From Eubacterium sp. (lineage in GTDB: Bacteria; Bacillota; Clostridia; Lachnospirales; Lachnospiraceae): DNA of 35,797 bases. Positions 1-7,549 of this stretch are shown piece after piece. The position numbers and the translations under genes are program-made. Location: NCBI GenBank assembly GCA_022767895.1, contig JALENH010000114.1, positions 1 to 35,797 on the forward strand. The letters are read 5' to 3'. Under the pieces are notes generated by a model. It ran no database searches. It saw nothing but the letters and a program-made list of their open reading frames with translations, and had not been told where the DNA came from. How positions within the stretch are numbered: the first letter of the stretch is position 1; the number at the start of each line of letters is the position of its first letter.

Positions 1-482
1 ATTTCCACTTCTTTTGCCAGTTTCTTATCATTATTGGCGCCACGGGATGTTTTGGCAATCCGGCGGTCCAAAATCTCAACATCCGAGAAAATAAGTTCCA
101 GATTAATGGTTTCAATATCGCGCAGTGGGTCAACACTTCCATCCACATGGACAATATTCGTATCTTCAAAACAGCGCACCACATGAACGATGGCATCCAC
201 TTCACGAATATTGGATAAGAACTGGTTGCCAAGTCCCTCTCCCTTGGATGCTCCTTTCACCAGTCCGGCGATATCCACAAATTCAATCACCGCCGGCACG
301 ACTTTTTTCGATTCATGCATCTTCGACAAAACATCCAGTCTCTCATCCGGCACCGGAACGACTCCCACATTGGGGTCTATGGTACAAAACGGATAATTGG
401 CGGATTCCGCCCCTGCCTTTGTCAATGAATTAAATAACGTACTTTTTCCCACATTGGGGAGTCCGACGATTCCAAGCTGCAT
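1..482 (-). CDS. ychF: Redox-regulated ATPase/GTP-binding protein YchF (N-terminal part, truncated by window edge)
   Basis: Reverse translation from 482 gives [107 protein letters not shown]..., with YchF G1 (GLPNVGKST) and G3 ([10 protein letters not shown]) motifs. SD AAGGAG lies upstream. The ORF is open at the window edge, so it is absent from the ORF track. Confidence 0.96.
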   Translation of the reverse strand, partial: MQLGIVGLPNVGKSTLFNSLTKAGAESANYPFCTIDPNVGVVPVPDERLDVLSKMHESKKVVPAVIEFVDIAGLVKGASKGEGLGNQFLSNIREVDAIVHVVRCFEDTNIVHVDGSVDPLRDIETINLELIFSDVEILDRRIAKTSRGANNDKKLAKEVE

Positions 483-537
483 AGTAACTCTATCTCCTTT
501 TCTTCTTTTTTTAACCATTCCATAAAACGCCTCTTTG

Positions 538-582
538 AAAAAGAGCCATTATACAGTAACATATCTTACCATATAATGGCTC
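538..582 (-). terminator. Intrinsic terminator after the DAACS transporter A gene
   Basis: Minus strand GAGCCATTATA-TGGTAAGATATGTTACTG-TATAATGGCTC: perfect 11-bp outer stem, extendable with wobble pairs, followed by TTTTT. Confidence 0.85.
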
Positions 583-603
583 AAAAGTCCATTGTGTATC
601 TCG

Positions 604-2247
604 TCAACTATAGTACTTTTTCGTATCCAATAGTTTTTCTGTCTTCGCCACAATCAGCGATACTGCCACATCTCCGGTGGAGTTCACAGCAGTCCGGAAC
701 ATCCCCATCAGTGAATCTATTCCCATGATAAGACTCAGTGCCTCCGCCGGCACACCAAGCTGCACCAGCAGAACGGACAAACACACCAGACCGGAGCCCG
801 GAATCCCCGGTGCACCGATAGAGAGTACAATGATGGAAAAAATCATGGAGAACATAGCCGGCCCATCCAAATCAATACCAAACACCTTCGCTAAGAACAT
901 GCCTGCCACCGCCATATAAATGCAGGAGCCATCCATGTTAACTGTGGCCCCCAGTGGAATGGAAAAGGCACATACCTTCGTGGAAACTCCCATGTTCTTA
1001 CAGGAATTGATATTAAAGGGCATGGACGCATTGGAAGAAGCAAGGCTGAAGTTCGTCAGCATCGTCGGTGCGTGCTTTTTCAAAAGAGGCAGCGGATTCA
1101 GCTTTCCGAATAATAATACCAGCAAACTGTAAACACACAGCATCGCAACAAGTGCTACAAGAAATGTCCCCACATAACTCATGATGGAGAGAAGCATATC
1201 CGTTCCCGTCAGCATCACAAGAGAAGTCATGGAACATAGCACAGCCAGTGGAATTACCTTCACAATCAGTGTCGTAATTTTCAAAAACAACATATTGCAA
1301 CTGTCAAAAAAGTTTTTCAGTGGTTTCGAATAGTCCCCAATCATTCCTACCGCCACTCCACAAATAATGGCGACGAAAATAATCTGCAGCATATCCGCCT
1401 CTAAAAACGGCTTGACAATATTGGACGGTACAATGTTTATAACCGTGTCCAAAATTGAAATTTTCGTGTTGCTTGCCACCTCAATGGTTTCTTTTGCCGC
1501 ATCGGTCACAAAACCGGCCAGGGATGAATCTCCCGGCTGGAAAACAAAGAACGCACCTAAGCCTACCAGCACAGCAAGCAACGTCGTAAACAGATACATC
1601 CCCATCACTTTCGCACCGATTTTCCCTAAGTCACGCAGGCTGTCGAACTGGGACAGACAGGATACAATGGAGAAAAACACCACCGGTCCTATAATCATTT
1701 TCAACGCACTGAGAAACATTGTCTTCACCGGACTTAGAAAATAGTCATTCAGTGCATTCTGAGCCGTCTCCGGCAAAATCATTTTAAGCAAAATTCCCAA
1801 GAGGACCGAAAGCACCAACGCCCCCAGCGTTAGGTACAACTGGGCCCGATCCGACCGTTTCACCGTAATCTGTAACGTATTGCGGTGAAAGCGGTTCTTG
1901 TACCGGACACTGTCCTCTCGTGATTTAAAAATCAATCTCCGGATGGCATTTTCTGTGTTGGTATCTACACCATCCAGTCCATCATCCAGCATAAGCGGTT
2001 TACTTTCGGCACTGTCAAACGGTTCCCCCGGAGCACTGATATTCAGACTGATTGTCCCAAAAAACTTCCGGAAAGCAATATCAATCTCCGACCCTTCCGG
2101 GGAGTGGTCCATCATACAGACGATGGATTCCTCTGCCAAAAGCATGGCCATCATGGCATCCCGCTTATTCAAATTATACTTCTTTATTTCGGCATCCACA
2201 TAATCCAATGCCTGTTTCAATTCATTTTTATCATTCCGGACAATCAA
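604..2247 (-). CDS. Dicarboxylate/amino acid:cation symporter (DAACS/SDF family) with N-terminal GHKL/RsbW-like domain (transporter A)
   Basis: SDF hallmarks: SLASSNASMPFNI (HP1), PLGATVNMDGS, SIGAPGIPGSGLV (HP2), MGIDSLMGMFRTAVNSTGD. About 135 aa of N-terminal soluble sequence precede the first TM. Start is TTG at 2247 with SD AAGGAG about 9 nt upstream. Confidence 0.9.
   Translation of the reverse strand: MIVRNDKNELKQALDYVDAEIKKYNLNKRDAMMAMLLAEESIVCMMDHSPEGSEIDIAFRKFFGTISLNISAPGEPFDSAESKPLMLDDGLDGVDTNTENAIRRLIFKSREDSVRYKNRFHRNTLQITVKRSDRAQLYLTLGALVLSVLLGILLKMILPETAQNALNDYFLSPVKTMFLSALKMIIGPVVFFSIVSCLSQFDSLRDLGKIGAKVMGMYLFTTLLAVLVGLGAFFVFQPGDSSLAGFVTDAAKETIEVASNTKISILDTVINIVPSNIVKPFLEADMLQIIFVAIICGVAVGMIGDYSKPLKNFFDSCNMLFLKITTLIVKVIPLAVLCSMTSLVMLTGTDMLLSIMSYVGTFLVALVAMLCVYSLLVLLFGKLNPLPLLKKHAPTMLTNFSLASSNASMPFNINSCKNMGVSTKVCAFSIPLGATVNMDGSCIYMAVAGMFLAKVFGIDLDGPAMFSMIFSIIVLSIGAPGIPGSGLVCLSVLLVQLGVPAEALSLIMGIDSLMGMFRTAVNSTGDVAVSLIVAKTEKLLDTKKYYS
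1843..2247 (-). other. N-terminal GHKL/anti-sigma (RsbW)-like domain of DAACS transporter A
   Basis: NLNKRDAMMAMLLAEESIVCMMDHSPEGSEIDIAFRKFFGTISLNISAPGEPFD...RNTLQITVKR aligns without gaps to the N-terminus of transporter B and resembles the N-box and terminal strand of HATPase_c_2/RsbW proteins. Confidence 0.55.
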
Positions 2248-2276
2248 ATAGTTCCACTCCTTTTCTGATATATTAT

Positions 2277-4901
2277 TTATTTCAAATCAAACTGAAAAGT
2301 ATTTATCCCGCTCAGGTTTGCCAGCCAGGTATTTCCGTTCGCCCGCTTGACATCCAGCGTATTGATGGATACATTATATACGCTCCGCTTCGTCGTATCC
2401 CCCACATCGAATACGGTACCCAGGGCGCTGATGACATATGTCCTCCCCTTATATCGTCCGAGATACATCATCTCATGACCGGAGAAGTACAGAACACTTC
2501 CCACATGAGATTTTTTTATCTCCCCTGTCTTTTCGTCATCAGTTTTCCCTTCTATTTTATTGAAGGATGGGATTGCCTGCTGCCAGGATGTATTCCGGGG
2601 CAGTGAAAATCCAAAGCAACGGTATACCAGACAGACGTACAGAGAGCAGTCCATCGCCTCCAGAGAACCTCCCCATCCGTACCGGTTCCCTAAACACTCA
2701 AAGGCAACCTTCAAAATATTTCTCTCTGTGAAAGGCAGATAACCCACACTCACGTTGCTGTGCTCCGATATCATCGCCATTTCTTTCACATACTGTCCGT
2801 CAGCATTTCTTGTCGGCAGATAGACAATATAGTTATTCCAGTTCCCTCTTTCATTCAGATTGTCCGGTATATTTTCCTTTTCAACCAGCTTTAAGCAGGT
2901 TCCCAGTGTCAATGTTCTGGCGGAAATCGCTGGATTGTAGAAAGATGTTTCCGTCACAATCCGGTCCGTTGTTACCACAAGAAAATTCTTCTCTCCGGTC
3001 TTCACTTCCCAGGAATCCAGCCACTCCTCCTTGGAGCTGCAGATTGCCACATCCTCAGCAGCAACCCATCCGGTACAATTTTCTGTATAGCCCCAATAGA
3101 ATTTACCATCAGCAGTCCGCGCCTTCAATACCATGGGCTCATTGATTCCAATGGCAGAATTCACACCCTCATCATCGGCATCTGTTGCCGAGTATCCAAG
3201 GTAATCCGATGTCGGACACCACTTCACCTCGGTGCGGGTGGTACAAACAGCATACTTTATGGTATCATTTTCGGTCGCTGTTTCATCATTTGCAATATTA
3301 TTTTTAAGCACCGTAAAATAGGCAGTCTTATCCACCAGTTCGCCATTGGCATAATATGCTGACCTATTAGCATCCTTTACCACTGACGTTGCAAGATTCT
3401 CCCGAAGCTGAATACCATTATAGGTCTCTGACATATTTTTCAAATCATTCATATTCGTTCCGGAAGCCTCAAGCATCTTTTCATTTCTCGAATTGATACA
3501 CTCATCATTTGCCAGCAGCTTATCCGGATCTGCACACAAATTTGCCCAGAAATCCGGAGATGACATCTTGCTGGTGACTCCATCGGCATAAGAAATGGTA
3601 TCCGATTCTTCCACTTCTTCTTCCGCCAGTGCAAAATACAACGACACATCACTTTCCCTATTGTCATTCTCATATTTATAGGTCTGAGTACATGCCTCAT
3701 CGGCATAAAGCTCTGTGCCATACTTGTTTGCGAAGTCCTCGTCAAAATAGACACGGAATGCATCTCCTTTTGGAATCTCCATCGTTTCCTTGTCTTCCTG
3801 GGTAGTACCGGTTCCCAATGTAATAGAAAGTTTCCTCGATTCCATATCCTCACAAGTCCAATGAGCCTGATAAGTATCTGCCATTTCGGTTACGCATGCC
3901 GGCTCCTCCACATCATAGGAAGAAACGGTAGTACGCATCCACTCTTTAGCACCGGATTTGTCACACAGATATTCCGTGTTCTGAATCGCTTCCAGCGTAT
4001 CTTCATTCAGGACAACTTCAAATAAAGTATATACTCCCTCTTTACCGTCGCATTTGCTGCCATATTCATTTCGAACATTTTCCCCCTCCAGCTTTGTTGT
4101 GAGATAAATTTTACCATCTTCAGAATAACAGGATAAAATTTCTTCCTCATCCGATATATGCCAGAAAATCGAATTTCGGGCCAGCGTTTTCTCGGCCGGA
4201 CTTTTTCCCCCGTAGAAAAATGGAATTCCTAATATGTAGCCGTAATCCCCCGTCCCATCCATATCATCATAATATAGCATAGAATATCCACGTAAATAGC
4301 TCTTTTTCTTTCCTTCACTTACATAAAAAGTTTTATTATCAATATAGCTCTCCATCAAAGATAACCCTTCTACACCAGTCTGTTTCATATGAAAATTGGT
4401 GTGTCTGGACAAAATTTCACTGTTTACATTAGCTTCATTAACCGCCTTTTTACTAATTTTCATGGGTACTTTCGTATCCGGTGTGGCGGTAGAAGCAGGT
4501 TTTGTCGGTGATGCTGTCGGAGTTACCTTTGGCGTTGCCTTCGGAGTTATCTTTGGCGTTGCCGTCGGTGATACTTTCTTCACTTTCACCGTACAGGCAT
4601 ACTTTTTCGTCCCCAGTTTCGCCGTAATTTTTGTCACTCCGACCTTTTTGCCGGTAATTTTAATCTTATTCTTCCCCGCTTTTTTAATCGTTACATATTT
4701 TTTGGTACTCAGTTTCCAGGTAACCTGTTTTTTTGCATTTTTTATCCTAAGTGTCTTTGATTTCCCCTTGATAATCGTAAGCTTTTTCGCTGAAATTGAA
4801 ACCTTTGCAGCGGCATCTGTCCGGTCAGGCTGCGCTTGAAGTCCACTCAGTCCCAAAGCTGCTACCAGCAAAAGGCTCCATACTTTTTTCGAATTTCTCA
4901 T
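2277..4901 (-). CDS. Secreted cell-wall hydrolase: signal peptide, BIG2-like Ig domain, T/P-rich linker, N_NLPC_P60-like domain, SH3b, C-terminal NlpC/P60 endopeptidase
   Basis: Signal peptide MRNSKKVWSLLLVAALGLSGLQA; Lys-rich BIG2-like segment KLTIIKGKSKTLRIKNAKKQVTWKLSTKKYVTIKKAGKNKIKITGKKVGVTKITAKL; YGWGGSLEAMDCSLYV (catalytic Cys) and GHEMMYLG (catalytic His) of NlpC/P60; FWANLCADPDKLLANDECINSRN and the following SH3 resemble YkfC-type proteins. Confidence 0.88.
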   Translation of the reverse strand: MRNSKKVWSLLLVAALGLSGLQAQPDRTDAAAKVSISAKKLTIIKGKSKTLRIKNAKKQVTWKLSTKKYVTIKKAGKNKIKITGKKVGVTKITAKLGTKKYACTVKVKKVSPTATPKITPKATPKVTPTASPTKPASTATPDTKVPMKISKKAVNEANVNSEILSRHTNFHMKQTGVEGLSLMESYIDNKTFYVSEGKKKSYLRGYSMLYYDDMDGTGDYGYILGIPFFYGGKSPAEKTLARNSIFWHISDEEEILSCYSEDGKIYLTTKLEGENVRNEYGSKCDGKEGVYTLFEVVLNEDTLEAIQNTEYLCDKSGAKEWMRTTVSSYDVEEPACVTEMADTYQAHWTCEDMESRKLSITLGTGTTQEDKETMEIPKGDAFRVYFDEDFANKYGTELYADEACTQTYKYENDNRESDVSLYFALAEEEVEESDTISYADGVTSKMSSPDFWANLCADPDKLLANDECINSRNEKMLEASGTNMNDLKNMSETYNGIQLRENLATSVVKDANRSAYYANGELVDKTAYFTVLKNNIANDETATENDTIKYAVCTTRTEVKWCPTSDYLGYSATDADDEGVNSAIGINEPMVLKARTADGKFYWGYTENCTGWVAAEDVAICSSKEEWLDSWEVKTGEKNFLVVTTDRIVTETSFYNPAISARTLTLGTCLKLVEKENIPDNLNERGNWNNYIVYLPTRNADGQYVKEMAMISEHSNVSVGYLPFTERNILKVAFECLGNRYGWGGSLEAMDCSLYVCLVYRCFGFSLPRNTSWQQAIPSFNKIEGKTDDEKTGEIKKSHVGSVLYFSGHEMMYLGRYKGRTYVISALGTVFDVGDTTKRSVYNVSINTLDVKRANGNTWLANLSGINTFQFDLK
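4473..4571 (-). repeat. Short-period repeat encoding the Thr/Pro/Lys-rich linker (SPTATPKITPKATPKVTPTASPTKPASTATPDT)
   Basis: Approximate 12-nt periodicity visible as ggcgttgccttcggagttatctttggcgttgcc on the plus strand. Confidence 0.8.
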
Positions 4902-4913
4902 GTTTGATTCCTC

Positions 4914-6527
4914 CTATTTTTCTTCCCGGATTCTGCTCTCTGTAAGCAGCCCCAGCTTTTTTGCATTAACGAGAAGTTCCGTCTGAAGACAGGTAATATT
5001 ACATGCCGTTATAAAATAATCCATAAGCAGATCCACACTGATTGCCAGTGCAATTCCAGCCGCCGGAATCCCTAACTGTGTAAACAAAATCGTATAGCAC
5101 GACATGGCACCACCGGGAATCGGCGGTGTCGCTGCCGCCAGAATCCCACTAACAAAGATGGAAGTTACTATCCAAATTGGTGTAATTTCCACCCCATAAC
5201 TTTCCCCGATACAGAGGGACGCGATAAAAAACATAACCGCGCCGATAGGCATATATACAACCTGCCCCATTGGCACTCCGAAATTCACCATTTTCCGGTC
5301 GATTCCCAGTTCCTTTTCACAGCATTCAATATTCGTTCCAAAGGCTGCGGAAGAAGATGCCGTGGAAAGGGATATCAGAAAGGTAGGCAGTAACTTGCCA
5401 ATCAACATTCCCGGCTTCACCTGACAACGCCGGCTGATAAATATTATGTACAAAATCATTATTACAAGTGCCACACCCACACAGAGTAAAATCTGTTTCA
5501 ATAATCCTGATATGTTGTGGATGTCGCCCGACATAAACAGATTCATAACACACACAAGGACGAATACCGGTATCAGCTTGCCAATGGTATTCATCAAAAG
5601 CTGCACCACCGCATTAATCTGATTTACAATTTTAATCAGCTCCGACACCGAATTTCCTAAAATCAAAGTACCTACTCCACAGGCACAGGCCAGGAAAATA
5701 ATCTGCAGCGCATTTCCTGTCTGAAAAGGCGAAATAATATCTGCAGGAACAATGGATAGAACCATTTGATACAGTTCCATCATGGAATTTCCTTTGATTT
5801 CCGTTGTCCCAAAAGAAATCGGGAAGAACCACAAAATGAGTGCTCCCGCCAAAAACAAAAAGAAAAATGTCATGAGCAAAAACCGGACAATCAAATGCTT
5901 TCCAATCTTGCCAAAGGTAATGGTATCTCCAATCCCGTAAATACCGGAATATACAGCCAGAAAAATCATCGGCCCGGCAATTACACTCAGAAGATTCATC
6001 AGTGTATCAAAAATCGGGGCAACCACCCACGTCTGCACCACGCTGCCCGCTTCCGGCACGACAAACTCAAAAAAGCCCCCGAGCAAAGCTCCTGCCAGCA
6101 TACAAATCAGCACCGGCATCACCTGCCTTGCCTGCCCCTTTGGCAAGGTGAGTTTCAAAATGTTCTGACCACCGTCATAATGGTATTCCAGTGTCAACCC
6201 CAGAGTCGCCAGAATGGAAAAGGTCTCACTAAGCCCTGTCAGCAATTCATCCTCATATTCATTGGGATTTACTTTCTTTCCCTCTGCCGCCACAATGATG
6301 TGAGCTCTTCCAAATTTCGAACCACTGGAAAAGGTACATCGTGTCTCCTCCCCCAGTTCCCGCAGCCAGATTTCCATCACATTCTCGATACTCAATCGAA
6401 AACGCAAAATGTCCTTCTGGGTCACTCCCGCCTGTTGTAATAGCTCCACTGTCTTTTCACTAAACCGGTCAATTTCTACGGCAGACAGCATAAACTTTTC
6501 CATGGTTCTTGGCATCTTCATCCTCAT
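4914..6527 (-). CDS. Divergent DAACS/SDF-family transporter with N-terminal GHKL/RsbW-like domain (transporter B)
   Basis: SDF fold recognisable: SLSTASSSAAFGTNIE (HP1), GVPMGQVVYMPIG (degenerate NMDGT), ATPPIPGGAMSCYTILF (HP2), SVDLLMDYFITACNIT. The ORF-track start at 6599 overlaps the P1 peptidase by 68 nt. ATG at 6527 has SD GGAG 9 nt upstream and sits just after the P1 stop (TAGacacATG). Confidence 0.85.
   Translation of the reverse strand: MRMKMPRTMEKFMLSAVEIDRFSEKTVELLQQAGVTQKDILRFRLSIENVMEIWLRELGEETRCTFSSGSKFGRAHIIVAAEGKKVNPNEYEDELLTGLSETFSILATLGLTLEYHYDGGQNILKLTLPKGQARQVMPVLICMLAGALLGGFFEFVVPEAGSVVQTWVVAPIFDTLMNLLSVIAGPMIFLAVYSGIYGIGDTITFGKIGKHLIVRFLLMTFFFLFLAGALILWFFPISFGTTEIKGNSMMELYQMVLSIVPADIISPFQTGNALQIIFLACACGVGTLILGNSVSELIKIVNQINAVVQLLMNTIGKLIPVFVLVCVMNLFMSGDIHNISGLLKQILLCVGVALVIMILYIIFISRRCQVKPGMLIGKLLPTFLISLSTASSSAAFGTNIECCEKELGIDRKMVNFGVPMGQVVYMPIGAVMFFIASLCIGESYGVEITPIWIVTSIFVSGILAAATPPIPGGAMSCYTILFTQLGIPAAGIALAISVDLLMDYFITACNITCLQTELLVNAKKLGLLTESRIREEK
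6126..6527 (-). other. N-terminal GHKL/anti-sigma (RsbW)-like domain of transporter B
   Basis: GVTQKDILRFRLSIENVMEIWLRELGEETRCTFSSGSKFGRAHIIV...FSILATLGLTLEYHYDGGQNILKLTLPK: N-box-like Glu and an RsbW-like terminal 'N-x-L-x-L-x-LP' strand; homologous to the transporter A N-terminus. Confidence 0.55.
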
Positions 6528-6531
6528 GTGT

Positions 6532-7515
6532 CTATTCTCCATCTGCTTTTTTTGATGCGATGTCTTCATAAGCAGGATACCCATAGGCCTGCCTTGCACT
6601 CTTAACAGCTTTCGTAATAGCCCCTGACATCACTTTTGCTGCCAACGTCCCGACCATGTCAAAATCGGCTGACACTTCTCCTACGGAGAGTGCATAAATA
6701 CTGTCTCCATCTGCAGTTGTATGTACCGGGCAGATTGACCTGGCGTATCCGTTGTGTGTCATGGCCGCGATTTTGCACAACTGGCTTTTATCAAATCTAG
6801 CGTTGGTAATAATGGCACCAATGGTGGTATTTCCTACAAACTTATTGTCATGTACTTCCGTGGAACGATACAAGAATTCTTCGCTGTCCTCAAAAGAGAT
6901 TCGATCCTCAGCCAGCATTCCGGCAATTTTCTTTCCTGTCTCGAAATCATAAATATCTCCCAGGGAATTCACAACCACGATGGCTCCCAGCTGCAAATCT
7001 CCCACCTGAACAGCGTAACTGCCAATGCCGGATTTCATACAATAATCCATTCCTTTAAGTTTTCCCACGGTGGCACCGGTACCTGCCCCGTAATTCCCAT
7101 CTTGATAATTCCCGGCATAGGCATTTTTACAGGCCTCATATCCCATGGCCTTATCCGGTCTCACACCGGCATCTGCCACCGTCAAATCAAAAATATCCGA
7201 TTGGCAGACCAGAGGCACCTTGGCAATTCCTACATCAAAGCCTATGCCCTGTTCCTCCAGATACTGCATGACACCGCCGGCCGCATCCAGTCCATAGGCA
7301 CTTCCACCGCCCAAAACAACCCCATGAATTCCTTCCGCCGCTGCCACCGGCTTGAGCAATTCGCTCTCTCTAGACGCAGGACCACCGCCTCTGACATCCA
7401 ACCCGGCACGCATTCCGGATTCACTGATTATGACAGTACACCCGGTACCTGCTTCTGCATTTTCCGCATTGCCGATTTTAATATTTTGAAATTCTTTGAT
7501 ATCCATTGTTTTCAT
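6532..7515 (-). CDS. P1 family (DmpA/BapA-like) N-terminal-nucleophile aminopeptidase
   Basis: GMRAGLDVRGGGPASRESELL, VLGGGSAYGLDAAGGVMQYLEEQ, VGNTTIGAIITNARFDKSQLCKIAAMTHNGYARSICPVHTTADGDSIYALS are typical of P1 peptidases. Confidence 0.92.
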   Translation of the reverse strand: MKTMDIKEFQNIKIGNAENAEAGTGCTVIISESGMRAGLDVRGGGPASRESELLKPVAAAEGIHGVVLGGGSAYGLDAAGGVMQYLEEQGIGFDVGIAKVPLVCQSDIFDLTVADAGVRPDKAMGYEACKNAYAGNYQDGNYGAGTGATVGKLKGMDYCMKSGIGSYAVQVGDLQLGAIVVVNSLGDIYDFETGKKIAGMLAEDRISFEDSEEFLYRSTEVHDNKFVGNTTIGAIITNARFDKSQLCKIAAMTHNGYARSICPVHTTADGDSIYALSVGEVSADFDMVGTLAAKVMSGAITKAVKSARQAYGYPAYEDIASKKADGE

Positions 7516-7549
7516 ATGACATTTCTTCTTTCTATTTCGGAGACTTTCC

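Noticed and set aside
4396-4839. Plus-strand 147-aa hydrophobic ORF with VGDAVGVTFGVAFGVIFGVAVG repeats
   Set aside because: Mirror translation of the lysine-rich BIG2 domain and the T/P linker repeat on the minus strand, not an independent membrane protein.
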